Below are positions 43,144 through 52,664 of a stretch of 64,000 bases of DNA, piece after piece. Every line of letters begins with the position of its first letter. The stretch's first letter is position 1. Position numbers and translations under genes: made by a program. The DNA comes from Corynebacterium breve (lineage in GTDB: Bacteria > Actinomycetota > Actinomycetes > Mycobacteriales > Mycobacteriaceae): positions 1,798,001-1,862,000 of the forward strand of contig NZ_CP126969.1 of NCBI RefSeq assembly GCF_030252165.1. Reading direction: 5' to 3'. Below the pieces are notes generated by a model. That model did no database searches. It worked only from the letters and a program-made list of their open reading frames with translations, and was not told the DNA's origin.

Positions 43144-43225
<82 letters not shown>

Positions 43226-43313
43226 GCGCCCGAACTATTTTACCTACGAATCGCTCAGTACAAAATCGTGGGTATTGTTCAAACTTTCGATGGACTTGCT
43301 AGACTCATTTGTC

Positions 43314-43811
43314 GTGAGCGAGGTAACTGACAATCAAGGCGATTTACACAATCTTGAGGACGAGACGCACTCCCCTGGCTCCGCACCGCACAAGAGGAAG
43401 CGGATCAAGGTCAGGGCCTGGCACGTCATCCTCCTGGCAGTCGCTGTGGTGTGCACGATCCTTCTGGCCTGGTGGCAGTGGACTCGCTTCCAGTCCGGCA
43501 CCGGCACCTTTCAGAATCTTGGCTATGCCCTACAGTGGCCATTGTTTGGTTTCTTTTTCGTCTATGCCTACCGCATGGGTATCAAGATGGAGAATGAGAA
43601 GATCGACGCAGAAAATGCCGTGGATGATTTGGACTACCTCTACCAAGCTGACCTTGCCAAATACGGTGATGCCACCGGCGACAACAGCGAACCGGAAATC
43701 ACCGAGATCGACGAGGATTTCTTGCCGAGTCGCCCCGAACTAGATATCGACGAATTCAACGAACTTAACAAGCCTCGTCGCCAGCGCCCCCGAGATGTAG
43801 AAAGTGATTAG
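43314..43811 (+). CDS. membrane protein, unknown (neighbour of DUF3817)
   Basis: A 165-residue protein. The GTG at 43314 is 8 bases after a good -10 (TAGACT, 43300-43305), so the mRNA is probably leaderless and this is the start. It has a basic segment (HKRKRIKVRAW) then two membrane helices at about residues 38-55 and 70-88 (VILLAVAVVCTILLAW; WPLFGFFFVYAYRMG), and an acidic C-terminal tail (ITEIDEDFLPSRPELDIDEF). Position matches the LprD-like gene beside the DUF3817 gene in mycobacteria. Function unknown. Confidence 0.75.
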   Translation: MSEVTDNQGDLHNLEDETHSPGSAPHKRKRIKVRAWHVILLAVAVVCTILLAWWQWTRFQSGTGTFQNLGYALQWPLFGFFFVYAYRMGIKMENEKIDAENAVDDLDYLYQADLAKYGDATGDNSEPEITEIDEDFLPSRPELDIDEFNELNKPRRQRPRDVESD

Positions 43812-44186
43812 ATGACTACCCCATCCTCCCCTTCAGCACCGAAGCAGATCCACCCCGAACGCAAACGTCGCGTAAAGCAGGCTTTGACCTTCTTCTCGAT
43901 TACCGCGTGGATTACGGGCATCATGCTGCTGCTTCTCGTCGTACGCATGGTCATGCAGTACCTGTTGCATATGGACGTCTCGATGCTCGGCTGGGTCGCG
44001 ATCGTCCACGGCTGGTGCTACCTGGCGTTCTTCATTGCGGCACTGAACTTGGGTCTCAAGGCGCGCTGGTCTATGCCACAGTGGATCGTCACCGTCATCG
44101 CCGGCGTGGTGCCACTTCTGTCCTTCTTTGTTGAGAAGTGGCGTCGCGACGAAGTCACCGAGAAGTTCCAGCTCAACGCCGCCTAA
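43812..44186 (+). CDS. DUF3817 membrane protein
   Basis: A 124-residue protein with three predicted helices (about residues 25-47, 55-80, 88-105). WITGIMLLLLV, HGWCYLAFFIAALNLGLKARW and VPLLSFFVEKW are the landmarks of DUF3817, a small integral membrane family. ATG begins on the base after the upstream stop. It lies next to rdgB, as Rv1342c does in mycobacteria. Its last 4 bases overlap the convergent rdgB stop. Function unknown. Confidence 0.88.
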   Translation: MTTPSSPSAPKQIHPERKRRVKQALTFFSITAWITGIMLLLLVVRMVMQYLLHMDVSMLGWVAIVHGWCYLAFFIAALNLGLKARWSMPQWIVTVIAGVVPLLSFFVEKWRRDEVTEKFQLNAA

Positions 44187-44791
44187 GCGCCTGCTGCCAG
44201 CTGCGCAATATGCGGAGCTAATCGACGAAGCGCCTGCCCCCGATGGGAGCGGGCGTTTTTCTCTTCCGGCGTTAGTTCGGCACTCGAGCGACCAGGTGCG
44301 TCCTCCGGCTCAAAAAGCGGGTCGTAACCGAAACCGTTTTCGCCACGAGGTTCGGGCAACACAGTACCCTCCCAGCGTCCCTCGGCGGTGAATGCTTCAC
44401 CGGTTGGAGTCACCAGCGCACAACACGACACAAAAGCCGCCGCACGCTGCTTAATGTCAGACATCTGTGCCAGAAGCAGGTCGTTGTTTGCCTGATCGTC
44501 GCCGTGCCTGCCCGACCAACGCGCCGACAGCACTCCCGGCATCCCGTTCAATGCCTCGACGGCCAGCCCGGAATCGTCGGCAATGCACGCTAGCCCGGTC
44601 TCACGTACACCGGCGCGCGCTTTGATCAAGGCGTTCTCGGCAAAAGTAAGGCCGTCTTCTACAGGTTCGGGATAGGGAGCGATGTCTTTCAGCGAAAGAA
44701 GCTCGACCCCGCTTATCGACGATTCCTTGAGTACTGCCTCCAGCTCAAGGAGCTTCTTCGCGTTCCCCGAGGCCACGAGCAGTTTTACCAT
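44183..44791 (-). CDS. rdgB: XTP/dITP pyrophosphatase
   Basis: A 202-residue Ham1/RdgB enzyme that removes ITP and XTP from the nucleotide pool. Conserved sites: [15 protein letters not shown] near residues 4-18, [13 protein letters not shown] near 72-84, [13 protein letters not shown] near 149-161, and [10 protein letters not shown] near 187-196. The start overlaps the end of rph by 7 bases. Length is normal. Confidence 0.95.
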   Translation of the reverse strand: MVKLLVASGNAKKLLELEAVLKESSISGVELLSLKDIAPYPEPVEDGLTFAENALIKARAGVRETGLACIADDSGLAVEALNGMPGVLSARWSGRHGDDQANNDLLLAQMSDIKQRAAAFVSCCALVTPTGEAFTAEGRWEGTVLPEPRGENGFGYDPLFEPEDAPGRSSAELTPEEKNARSHRGQALRRLAPHIAQLAAGA

Positions 44792-45516
44792 CCCAGTGCT
44801 GCCTTTTGCGCCTCGATGAGTTCAAAGCACCCTTTCTGGGCTACGTCGAGCATGTCATTGAGCTCGTCGCGCCCGAAGAGGCCATTCTCGCCAGTGCCCT
44901 GGATCTCAACAAAGTTGCCGGAGGCGTTCATAACCACGTTGAGGTCGACCTCTGCGCGAGAATCCTCTTCGTATGGCAGGTCGAGGCACACGTTGCCGTC
45001 GACGATACCAACGGAGATCGCTGCGACTGGATCCAACAGTGGCTCGCCTGGAACAACTCCACGATCCTTCAGAACTGCAATGGCGTCGGCAAGCGCAACG
45101 TACGCACCGGTTATCGACGCGGTGCGGGTACCGCCGTCTGCCTGCAGGACATCGCAATCGAGCTGGATGGTGTTCTCGCCAAGCTGCGACAGATCAACGG
45201 CGGCGCGCAGCGCTCGCCCTACAAGGCGGGAAATCTCGTGGGTGCGGCCCTTGACCTTACCGCGCATGGATTCGCGCGGCATGCGCTCATGAGTAGCTGA
45301 TGGCAACATGGCGTATTCGGCGGTCAGCCAGCCTTCGCCGGAATCGCGCTTGAAGCGGGGCACGCCTTCTTCGACACTCGCGGTGCACATGACTCGTGTG
45401 TTGCCGAATTCGACGAGGACGCTGCCTGCGGGATTGTCGGTAAATCCACGTGTGATGCGGACGGCACGGAGTTGGTCAAGTTCGCGGCCATCGGCGCGCT
45501 GGAAAGATTCAGTCAT
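44785..45516 (-). CDS. rph: ribonuclease PH
   Basis: A 243-residue phosphorolytic 3'-5' exoribonuclease that trims tRNA 3' ends. [19 protein letters not shown] at the start, [33 protein letters not shown] near 55-87 (Arg residues for phosphate and RNA), and [24 protein letters not shown] near 120-143 are the family hallmarks. It overlaps rdgB, and a 27-base gap separates it from the upstream MBL gene. Confidence 0.96.
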   Translation of the reverse strand: MTESFQRADGRELDQLRAVRITRGFTDNPAGSVLVEFGNTRVMCTASVEEGVPRFKRDSGEGWLTAEYAMLPSATHERMPRESMRGKVKGRTHEISRLVGRALRAAVDLSQLGENTIQLDCDVLQADGGTRTASITGAYVALADAIAVLKDRGVVPGEPLLDPVAAISVGIVDGNVCLDLPYEEDSRAEVDLNVVMNASGNFVEIQGTGENGLFGRDELNDMLDVAQKGCFELIEAQKAALGW

Positions 45517-45543
45517 GGTTCTCAGCGTACCTGCCGGGAGAAC

Positions 45544-46314
45544 CTAAACGTCGAGCACCTGTCCTGGGTAGCCGACGATGATGTCGCCGTCGAATTCCTT
45601 CGCGGCAGCAGCGGCAGTCTCCTCCTTGTCGGCCCATGGCTGAATGTGGACGAGGACCAGGGTGTTGACTCCTGCTTCTCGGGCGACGCGGCCTGCTTCT
45701 CCGCCGGACATGTGCATATCTGGGGCCATGCCTTCGCTACTTGGGCCCCATGCTGCTTCGCACAGGAATACGTCTGCACCGCGTGCTGCGTCGACGAGCT
45801 CTTGAGTGTACGCGGTATCGCCGGAATAGGTCAGCACCTTTCCGGTGTTTGATTCTTCGACGCGCAGCGCGTAGGACTCTTGCGCCGGATGGAGAACCGG
45901 AAACGGCGTGATAGTCGCGGAGCCGAGGAGCTCCTTTTGATGTGGCACCCATGGACCGAAAGCTAGGGTGTCAGAGAAGTCGATGATATCGGACGGGCCG
46001 TTACCGCCCATGCGCCCGAAGTGTTCCGGCGCGTAGGTCGGTCCGAACATCAAGTTGCGGCTGCGCGCAGCCATTTCAGGGTGATACTGGCGCCAGATCA
46101 GCAACGAGATGAAGTCTGAGCAGTGGTCTGCGTGCAGATGACTGAATACGACGTGCGCGTCAGAAGGATTCTGTGCGCCTTCTAGTGCAGCGAGGGAGCC
46201 CGGCCCCAAATCCATCACGATGGAAGTGGAATCAGCGAGAGTGACCAAGTACGACGAACCTGGATTGCCCGGAGCCGCGAGGGAACCGGAACAGCCAAGA
46301 ATTGTCAATTGCAT
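45544..46314 (-). CDS. metallo-beta-lactamase-fold phosphodiesterase-like protein
   Basis: A 256-residue MBL protein. HLHADHCSDF near residues 60-69 is the metal-binding HxHxDHxxD motif; further ligands are in YSGDTAYT near 159-166 and HIQPWA near 222-227. The place between murI and rph matches mycobacterial Rv1339, for which a cAMP phosphodiesterase activity has been reported, so cyclic-nucleotide hydrolysis is a good guess. Start at 46314 gives MQLTILGCSGSLAAPGNPGSSYLV, a typical beginning. Confidence 0.88.
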   Translation of the reverse strand: MQLTILGCSGSLAAPGNPGSSYLVTLADSTSIVMDLGPGSLAALEGAQNPSDAHVVFSHLHADHCSDFISLLIWRQYHPEMAARSRNLMFGPTYAPEHFGRMGGNGPSDIIDFSDTLAFGPWVPHQKELLGSATITPFPVLHPAQESYALRVEESNTGKVLTYSGDTAYTQELVDAARGADVFLCEAAWGPSSEGMAPDMHMSGGEAGRVAREAGVNTLVLVHIQPWADKEETAAAAAKEFDGDIIVGYPGQVLDV

Positions 46315-46374
46315 AAGATCACTGCCCCATTACTTGTTCGACTAAAAAGATTTTGTCTCCAATTATTCCTTAAC

Positions 46375-47211
46375 TTACAAACTTTCGTGTGGTTCTACGT
46401 GTTCCACGTGTGTGACCCGCGGGCCAAGGAAGCGGGCGGAGAGCTGTTCGAACACCTTCGGATCGCCCGTAGCCTCAAAGGTAAGGATCGGATTGTGGTC
46501 TTCATCGGCCAGCATGTCTGATTCCGTAAGAACGCGGAGCACGTCTTTGGCGGTTTCCTCGGCTGATGAGACGAGGGTGACGTCGTCGCCAATCGCAAGC
46601 TGGATCACGCCGGACAGCAGTGGATAGTGGGTGCAGCCGAGAACTAATGTATCTACCCCAGCTGCCTGGAGTGGTTCGACGTATCCTTGGGCGATCCCGA
46701 GAATCTGGCGCCCAGAGGTGATGCCGCGTTCGACGAATTCAACGAACACTGGGCACGCGGCGGCGGTGACTTCGATGCCCGGGTTTAAGGAGAATAGGTC
46801 CTGATAGGCACCGGAGTTGATGGTTCCCGAAGTGCCGATGACACCAACCTTGCCGTTACGGGTGGTGGTGATCGCACGCCGGACTGCGGGACGGATGACC
46901 TCGACTACGGGGATTTCATAGCGCTCGCGGGCATCATGCAAAAAAGCGGCCGTCGCCGTGTTGCAGGCGATGACCAGCATTTTGCAGCCACGCTCGACGA
47001 GGTCGTCGGCAATGCGCATGGCGTGGTTTCTTACTTCCGCAATGGACAACGGGCCATAAGGCCCGTTTGCGGTATCACCGATGTATGTAATGGACTCACC
47101 CGGTAGTTGGTCCATGATCGTACGGGCTACGGTGAGCCCGCCTACGCCGGAGTCAAAAACTCCAATGGGCGAATTGTTGTCGACGATGTTCGAACTGCGA
47201 AGTGTAGTCAC
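46375..47211 (-). CDS. murI: glutamate racemase
   Basis: A 278-residue enzyme that supplies D-glutamate for peptidoglycan. Catalytic features: [15 protein letters not shown] near residues 17-31, [11 protein letters not shown] with the first catalytic Cys near 85, [11 protein letters not shown], and [13 protein letters not shown] with the second catalytic Cys near 197. It follows a MarR gene 10 bases upstream and may be co-transcribed with it. Confidence 0.96.
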   Translation of the reverse strand: MTTLRSSNIVDNNSPIGVFDSGVGGLTVARTIMDQLPGESITYIGDTANGPYGPLSIAEVRNHAMRIADDLVERGCKMLVIACNTATAAFLHDARERYEIPVVEVIRPAVRRAITTTRNGKVGVIGTSGTINSGAYQDLFSLNPGIEVTAAACPVFVEFVERGITSGRQILGIAQGYVEPLQAAGVDTLVLGCTHYPLLSGVIQLAIGDDVTLVSSAEETAKDVLRVLTESDMLADEDHNPILTFEATGDPKVFEQLSARFLGPRVTHVEHVEPHESL

Positions 47212-47221
47212 CCAGCTGATA

Positions 47222-47695
47222 TTACGCTGCGTGCTCCGGGTTCATGACATTCACGATCTTGGCCATTGCGGAACTGATCGCGCGAGTTTCCTCGGGAGTG
47301 AGGTTGTCAAACACCAAACGGCGGACTTCAGAGACGTGTCCCGGCGCTGCCTTGCGCACAACTTCCCAGCCTTCTGGGGTGAGCTCAGCCAAGGTAGAGC
47401 GGCCATCATTAGGATCCGGAACGCGCTTCACCAACCCCTTCTTCTCCAGACGGGTGATCACTCGCGACAGGTGGGACAGGGACATGTCGGCTGCCTGAGC
47501 AAGCTCGCTCATTCGTAGGGAGCCCTCTTCGGTTTCGGAGATTTGTGCCATTGCGTAGTAGTCAAAGTGACTAATACCAGCATCGCGCTTCAGCTGCGCG
47601 TCCAACTTAGAAGGCAATCCAACGTAGAAAGACCACACATTTTCCCACGTCTTGTTCTCTTCTTCGGTCAACCAGGTATTCATATTCTCGGTCAT
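47222..47695 (-). CDS. MarR-family transcriptional regulator
   Basis: A 157-residue winged-helix regulator. Start at 47695 ([14 protein letters not shown]) is 8 bases after TATTAT (47708-47703), so the mRNA is probably leaderless; an ATG at 47683 is the alternative. The DNA-binding core is [39 protein letters not shown] near residues 57-95 with the wing DPNDGR. The inverted repeats at 47715-47748 and 47841-47856 lie upstream and are candidate autoregulatory sites. Inducer unknown. Confidence 0.9.
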   Translation of the reverse strand: MTENMNTWLTEEENKTWENVWSFYVGLPSKLDAQLKRDAGISHFDYYAMAQISETEEGSLRMSELAQAADMSLSHLSRVITRLEKKGLVKRVPDPNDGRSTLAELTPEGWEVVRKAAPGHVSEVRRLVFDNLTPEETRAISSAMAKIVNVMNPEHAA

Positions 47696-47714
47696 GGTCT
47701 TTATAATACGCAAC

Positions 47715-47748
47715 AACCTAAGAAAAGAAACTCAGACACACTTAGGTT
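47715..47748. promoter_or_regulatory. inverted repeat upstream of marR promoter
   Basis: AACCTAAG (47715-47722) and CTTAGGTT (47741-47748) are perfect 8-base inverted arms 18 bases apart, flanking the expected -35 region of the MarR gene. Confidence 0.4.
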
Positions 47749-47840
47749 CACGGGAAACTATCCCCCGGCACCCCAACCTACCTGCACTTATGCATTTCCC
47801 CCCACCCCCTCAGATTTCGAATATCCAGCGAGATATTCTT

Positions 47841-47856
47841 AGTTACCCAGGTAACT
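47841..47856. promoter_or_regulatory. 16-bp palindrome AGTTACC-CA-GGTAACT
   Basis: The perfect palindrome AGTTACCCAGGTAACT, in the 210-base gap between the MarR gene and the rhomboid gene, is the shape of a MarR-dimer operator. It is 145 bases upstream of the MarR start. Confidence 0.45.
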
Positions 47857-47905
47857 GACAGGATTATGGGGGTGCATATACTTTAATGCGGAAAATTACT
47901 TAGAT

Positions 47906-48634
47906 TTACCGCTGCAACTTCTTCGCGTCACGACGAGCACGCAGCGCAGGAGGGTCGTCGGAAGTAATAAATACACCTGCCCCGAAACCACCCAAAGCAC
48001 CGAAAAGATGGGCCTGCCAACTCACCCCAGGCGTGCCCGGAAGCACTCCCCAGACGAAACCTGAGTAAATAAAGCCCAACCCAAGCCCCAAAAGGATTTG
48101 TCGGCCAGAGCGATTAAAAATACCGCGTATCAACAGGTACGCCAACCAGCCGTAGACAAGGCCCGAAGCCCCGATGTGGTTGGTGCCGACACCGCCAAAG
48201 AGCCACACGCCCACCCCGCCAACGATCATTGCGATCATCGTGACTTCCCAAAAGACCCGATGTCCAGAAAAGCCGATAATGAAGCAAAAGATCGCGCCCG
48301 GCACGGTATTTGAGATCAGATGCTCAAAGCTGCCGTGCAACAAGGGTGACGTAAAAATATGCAGCAGCCCGGAGGGATCCAGCGGATGAATTCCGTAACC
48401 GATTAGGCGGCCGTTATAAAAAATCAGGTTGACTAGGTGGACAGTCCAAATCACAACGACGTAGCCGGCCGCATAGAGCAGGCCGGTCTTGGCGCCGTAG
48501 CTCTTTGCATGCTGGGCGGGGTAACCGGTGTTGGGAACCGGGCTGCGCGAGGGCACGCCAGGCGTAGGCCCCTGCGGCTCGCGCGGCCCCTGAGGCATGT
48601 TGGGATTGTTGTATGAAGGTGGCAAGTAAGTCAT
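47906..48634 (-). CDS. rhomboid family intramembrane serine protease
   Basis: A 242-residue protein. After a Pro-rich hydrophilic N-terminus of about 45 residues come six helices. The catalytic Ser is in GASGLVYGW near residue 154 and the catalytic His in WQAHLFGALGGFGAG near 210. The loop HGSFEHLISN near 97-106 carries the conserved first-loop His/Asn. Rhomboids cut membrane protein substrates within the bilayer. It lies 12 bases from the P1 peptidase, in the same direction. Confidence 0.9.
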   Translation of the reverse strand: MTYLPPSYNNPNMPQGPREPQGPTPGVPSRSPVPNTGYPAQHAKSYGAKTGLLYAAGYVVVIWTVHLVNLIFYNGRLIGYGIHPLDPSGLLHIFTSPLLHGSFEHLISNTVPGAIFCFIIGFSGHRVFWEVTMIAMIVGGVGVWLFGGVGTNHIGASGLVYGWLAYLLIRGIFNRSGRQILLGLGLGFIYSGFVWGVLPGTPGVSWQAHLFGALGGFGAGVFITSDDPPALRARRDAKKLQR

Positions 48635-48646
48635 CGTAGGATGAGT

Positions 48647-49600
48647 TTACTGTGCGATTTCCTGCCATGCTGTAATGCCAAAGTCCGCGCGGGCCGAGCG
48701 CACTGCATCGACGATTGCGAATTGCACAACGTCTGCCGCCGCCTGGCATAGCCTAGAAAGCAGATCAACATCCACGGCCGTGGTGTTTTCAGCCGTGGAA
48801 ACGGAGAAAAGTGTGTCCCCATCCAGTGGGGAGTGCGCCGGACGCACCGACCGAGCCAGCCCGTCATGGCCTGTCATGGCCAGTCGTTGGAGCTGTGCCA
48901 CCGGCAGAGGCGCATCCGTTGCGATAACACCTATCGTCGTGTTGAGCTTAGGCATCGGGCGCTCAAGCTTTTGAAAAGCCACAGCGTCCACCTTGCCTTC
49001 TCCCGGTGCGCCGAAGAATTCTCCCGTGCTTTCGTCGATGACATTGCCCACTGGGTTCGCTACTACCCCAGCAGCTACGGTGTATTCACCCACCACAACT
49101 GAAGCCTGGCCGTACCCACCGCGCAGCACCCCGGCGGTTGCCCCGCAGCCTGCACCGACGCTTCCCGACGACCGGTCGGGGTCGTCGTCAAGCGCTGCCT
49201 TTATGGCTGCTGCCCCATCGACCGGCTGTGGCCGATGATTGTGATCGCCCACGATGAGGTCGAAGATTACGGCCGCCGGGACAATCGGTACGCGGGGTCC
49301 TGGAGCCTCTTCGCCTAAGACGGGGAAACCGATGCCTCGCTCTTCGAGTGCGGACATCGCTCCGTCGGCTGCTGCAAGGCCAAACGCAGAGCCTCCGGCC
49401 AGCATGACTGCGTGGACCCGCTCGACAGTGTTATGTGGTGCCAATAGGTCGGTCTCACGAGTACCTGGGCCACCTCCACGAACGTCTACCGCGCACACCA
49501 TGCCTCGCGGGTCGTGGGAGACAATAGCGGTCACTCCAGTATCCCCGAGGGAGGCGTGCCCGACGCGGAGGCCGGGGACGTCGATAAGCGCGCCTTGCAT
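48647..49600 (-). CDS. P1 family peptidase (DmpA/aminopeptidase-like)
   Basis: A 317-residue N-terminal nucleophile-type enzyme. Start at 49600 (MQGALIDVPGLRVGHAS) shares a base with the upstream stop (TAATG). GGGPGTRETDLL near residues 40-51, LAGGSAFGLAAADG near 63-76, and GCGATAGVLRGG near 152-163 fit family S58 (DmpA, BapA); the autocleavage site is expected near IGVIATDAPL. It releases amino-terminal D- or L-residues or beta-peptides. The natural substrate is unknown. Confidence 0.87.
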   Translation of the reverse strand: MQGALIDVPGLRVGHASLGDTGVTAIVSHDPRGMVCAVDVRGGGPGTRETDLLAPHNTVERVHAVMLAGGSAFGLAAADGAMSALEERGIGFPVLGEEAPGPRVPIVPAAVIFDLIVGDHNHRPQPVDGAAAIKAALDDDPDRSSGSVGAGCGATAGVLRGGYGQASVVVGEYTVAAGVVANPVGNVIDESTGEFFGAPGEGKVDAVAFQKLERPMPKLNTTIGVIATDAPLPVAQLQRLAMTGHDGLARSVRPAHSPLDGDTLFSVSTAENTTAVDVDLLSRLCQAAADVVQFAIVDAVRSARADFGITAWQEIAQ

Positions 49601-50139
49601 TATGCCCCCATGAGAGCTTCGAGCAGGCTCTCCTGGCAAAAGCCCATCCACTCGACAAGGTTCTTTCGGTCCATCTCTGCGCCCTCGCCGCCGTGTTCTT
49701 CCGCTGCAACATATAGGCGAAGGTCATTGAGCGCCGCGACGAACTGGTGAGCTTCAGCCTCGTCGAGGGTGACTTCGACGCCACCAGTCGGCCCAAGAAC
49801 CGTGTTGATTAACTGCAGGTTTTCCAGCTTGGCTTTAATGATGTCGGTTTCGTGGAAACTGCGCAGCATGGCGCGGTCACCCTCGAATTCCTCGTCATCT
49901 TCGCGCTCAAAATCAGGCAGGAGCCGTGCGAGCGAAGGATCTTCAGGAGCGTCCTTGTGGCCGGTAGGCATGTCGATCATCTCAGCCAACGGGTCTTTGG
50001 GGGCGGATTGCGCTCGCTGGATGAGCGCCTCGGCAACTGTTGCAGTGAGGTCGCCTAAGACCTCACGTTCCATCGGATCAAAGATGGTGGTGAACTTCGG
50101 GGCTCTCATGAGTCCCTTTTTTCTGCGCCACGCCTCCAT
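49600..50139 (-). CDS. DUF2017 family protein
   Basis: A 179-residue soluble protein. Start at 50139 (MEAWRRKKGLMRAPKFTTIFDP), preceded by GAGGG. FDPMEREVLGDLTATVAEAL and AALNDLRLYVAAEEHG are typical of DUF2017, which commonly sits next to clpS in actinobacteria. It is coupled to the P1 peptidase through TAATG. A link to ClpS-guided proteolysis is inferred from the position. Confidence 0.88.
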   Translation of the reverse strand: MEAWRRKKGLMRAPKFTTIFDPMEREVLGDLTATVAEALIQRAQSAPKDPLAEMIDMPTGHKDAPEDPSLARLLPDFEREDDEEFEGDRAMLRSFHETDIIKAKLENLQLINTVLGPTGGVEVTLDEAEAHQFVAALNDLRLYVAAEEHGGEGAEMDRKNLVEWMGFCQESLLEALMGA

Positions 50140-50189
50140 TAAAAGCCCTCTTTCTCGTATCAGTAATGTTCGAACCCGCCAGGGAGCGC

Positions 50190-50525
50190 TTAGCCCGCTT
50201 GCTGCATCGTGGCCCACAGGCCTGCGGTGTGTAACTTCTTTACGTCGCCTTCCACTTTGTCTTTCTCGCCAGTGGAGACAACAGCTTTACCCTCGGTGTG
50301 AACCTGCATCATGAGTTCTGTTGCGCGCTTGCGGTCATACCCCAGCACGGTCTGGAACACGTAGGTGACGTAACTCATCAGGTTGACGGGGTCGTCCCAA
50401 ACGATGCACATCCACGGCAGGTTTTCTGCGGTGGCAACATCGACTTCTAGTTCCTCGTCGAGTTCAGGCGTTGCCATCGGGGAGCCCATGTGTGGTGATC
50501 CGTTCATGCCACCTAGAGTACTCAT
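50190..50525 (-). CDS. clpS: ClpS N-degron adaptor
   Basis: A 111-residue adaptor that delivers proteins with bulky N-terminal residues to ClpAP/ClpCP. Its core [44 protein letters not shown] (residues about 44-86, key D-D-P-V-N and H-T-E-G) is conserved. The first 40 residues are a flexible tail ([14 protein letters not shown]). Start at 50525 has a weak ribosome site; 50507 is a possible alternative. The head of the DUF2017-peptidase-rhomboid cluster. Confidence 0.92.
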   Translation of the reverse strand: MSTLGGMNGSPHMGSPMATPELDEELEVDVATAENLPWMCIVWDDPVNLMSYVTYVFQTVLGYDRKRATELMMQVHTEGKAVVSTGEKDKVEGDVKKLHTAGLWATMQQAG

Positions 50526-50645
50526 TTTGCTCTTTTCTGGGCACAAACCCTGCAAGTTGGATAGCCTACAATCACACCGCAAATCCTATTAGCAACAGTT
50601 TTCACTAGCTATATTGGGTCAACACAGGAAGCACAAGGAGAAACC

Positions 50646-51185
50646 ATGTCATCGTTTCCTCGGACGCTTTCCGATGCGCTGGCACTGTTGCAACCCTTCG
50701 CCGCTGTCCTGGCAGTGGTGTATGCGCTCGTCACGACCTTCGTCACCGCCGAAACCACACCGCCTCCGCCACCCGCGACGCCCGATTCCGGCAGCACCCG
50801 CGCCGAAGGCTATGTTGCGCCCAGCTTTGATGAAGCAGAAGAGCTAGAAAAAATCCGGGCGGATTTCTTCACAGCGGTGCTTGATCTGCGCGCCAATGAG
50901 CCAGGCATTGGCCCGGTTCACCTCGATTTCAATTTGCAGCGGGTCGCCCAGGAGCACGCCGAAGGCAACGCCGTCACCAACGAAGAGGCACGCATCGATG
51001 CACCCGTGGCTATGGTGCAAAACAACAAACCTGCCTACCGCGCAAACGCCTACGTGCTTCTCGACGACTTCCTCCACTCCCCCGCACACACGCGTGTTCT
51101 ACTTGACCCACGTCACGAAAACATCGGCATCGGCGTGGCTCAAGGGCATGATCGAGTGTGGGTCGTCGTCGCGTTTTCCCAGTGA
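50646..51185 (+). CDS. CAP (SCP/PR1) domain protein
   Basis: A 179-residue protein. A hydrophobic helix at about residues 12-32 (LQPFAAVLAVVYALVTTFVTA) is a signal or anchor, then a Pro-rich linker (TPPPPPATPDS). The CAP domain runs about 65-179: LNLQRVAQEHAEGNAV with the first conserved His/Glu, and FLHSPAHTRVLLDPRHENIGIGV with the second His and signature, ending WVVVAFSQ. Extracellular, function unknown in bacteria. A good ribosome site (AAGGAG) is 6 bases upstream. Confidence 0.85.
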   Translation: MSSFPRTLSDALALLQPFAAVLAVVYALVTTFVTAETTPPPPPATPDSGSTRAEGYVAPSFDEAEELEKIRADFFTAVLDLRANEPGIGPVHLDFNLQRVAQEHAEGNAVTNEEARIDAPVAMVQNNKPAYRANAYVLLDDFLHSPAHTRVLLDPRHENIGIGVAQGHDRVWVVVAFSQ

Positions 51186-51227
51186 TGTCGCACAGCTCTG
51201 CGCTTTCCTGCGTTAAGCTTGAGGACT

Positions 51228-52583
51228 ATGACTTCCGACAATTCCCCTTCCGCGACTCGCACGACGTCATTTCTTACCGACAAGTACGAATTAACAATGC
51301 TGCAGGCCGCACTTCGCGACGGCACCGCAAATCGCCAATGCACCTTCGAAGTGTTCTCCCGCAAACTGCCAAATGAACGACGTTACGGTGTAGTCGCGGG
51401 CACCGAACGTGTACTGCGCGCGGTTCGCGATTTCCGCTTTACAGAAGAGCAGCTGGCAACAATGGACTTCCTGGATGAACAAGCGTTGGATTACCTGCGC
51501 AATTACAAGTTCTCCGGCCAAATCGACGGTTACCGCGAGGGCGATCTGTACTTCCCTTATTCTCCGATCCTGACCGTGCGAGGCACTTTCGCAGAGTGCG
51601 TCATTTTAGAGACGGTCATTTTGTCGATTATGAACGCCGACTCCGCAGTCGCCTCCGCTGCCGCACGCATGGTCACTGCCGCAGACGGTCGCCCGATTAT
51701 CGAGATGGGTTCGCGTCGCACCCACGAGTACGCGGCTGTGACCGCCGCACGCGCTGCCTACCTCGCCGGGTTCCAGGCAACATCCAACATGGAGGCTTCT
51801 TTCCGTTACGGAATCCCGGCTTCCGGCACGTCCGCTCACGCGTGGACCTTGCTGCACATCAACGAAGATGGCACCCCCAACGAGAAGGCAGCTTTCCAAG
51901 CACAGGTCGACTCCTTGGGGCCAAGCACCACCTTGTTGGTTGATACCTACGACATCACCCAGGGGGTCCAGACCGCCGTCGAGGTCGCTGGACCTGAACT
52001 CGGTGGTGTACGAATCGACTCCGGAGATTTAGGCGCGCTTACTCGCCGCGTGCGCAAACAGCTAGATGACCTCGGTGCCTACAACACTAAGATCGTAGTC
52101 TCCTCTGACCTTGACGAGTTCGCTATCGCTGGCCTGCGAGGCGACCCTGTCGACGTCTACGGCGTGGGTACCTCGGTAGTTACCGGCTCCGGTGCTCCGA
52201 CAGCGGGAATGGTGTACAAGCTCGTTGAGGTTGACGGCCACCCAGTGTTCAAGCGCTCGCGCGGCAAGGCGATGACCGGCGGCACCAAGTGTGCGGTGCG
52301 CGCCTACCGCGAAACCGGCGTTGCGGTAGAAGAAATCGTCTACCCATTTGACGCTGAAGAACCTAAGGTCAACGGCCTCACCACCCGCAGTTTGGTCTAT
52401 CCATTCGTCCGTGACGGCGAGCGCACCGACCAAGAGTTCACGCTTGATGAATCCCGCGATTACCTGGCTGCTCAAATCGAGACCCTACCGTGGGAAGGCC
52501 TCGCACTGTCCCGTGATGAACCGGCGATCAACACCCGCTTTACTGGCTTCCCAGAAACTGCGTACGAAAAGCCCCACCGCTAG
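51228..52583 (+). CDS. pncB: nicotinate phosphoribosyltransferase
   Basis: A 451-residue type II PRTase that makes nicotinate mononucleotide from nicotinate and PRPP. Start at 51228 (MTSDNSPSATRTTSFLTDKYELTMLQAAL), with GAGGA upstream. GSRRTHEYAAVTAARAAYLAGFQATSN near 163-189, RIDSGDLGALTRRVRKQLDDLG near 262-283, and VGTSVVTGSGAPTAGMVYKLVE near 305-326 are the family landmarks, including the Asp for PRPP. It is part of NAD salvage with pncA. Confidence 0.94.
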   Translation: MTSDNSPSATRTTSFLTDKYELTMLQAALRDGTANRQCTFEVFSRKLPNERRYGVVAGTERVLRAVRDFRFTEEQLATMDFLDEQALDYLRNYKFSGQIDGYREGDLYFPYSPILTVRGTFAECVILETVILSIMNADSAVASAAARMVTAADGRPIIEMGSRRTHEYAAVTAARAAYLAGFQATSNMEASFRYGIPASGTSAHAWTLLHINEDGTPNEKAAFQAQVDSLGPSTTLLVDTYDITQGVQTAVEVAGPELGGVRIDSGDLGALTRRVRKQLDDLGAYNTKIVVSSDLDEFAIAGLRGDPVDVYGVGTSVVTGSGAPTAGMVYKLVEVDGHPVFKRSRGKAMTGGTKCAVRAYRETGVAVEEIVYPFDAEEPKVNGLTTRSLVYPFVRDGERTDQEFTLDESRDYLAAQIETLPWEGLALSRDEPAINTRFTGFPETAYEKPHR

Positions 52584-52618
52584 AGTACGAAGCAACAGAA
52601 ATTCACTCAGGAACAAAA

Positions 52619-52656
52619 TTGTATGCTCGCGCATTACACGGGCATACAAAGGAGGT
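52619..52656 (+). promoter_or_regulatory. leader hairpin next to perfect Shine-Dalgarno of acidic protein gene
   Basis: TTGTATGC (52619-52626) pairs with GCATACAA (52642-52649), and the right arm runs into AAAGGAGGTGA, one of the strongest ribosome sites in the window. The hairpin could expose or hide this site; it may also be an operator. Confidence 0.4.
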
Positions 52657-52664
52657 GAAACTAG

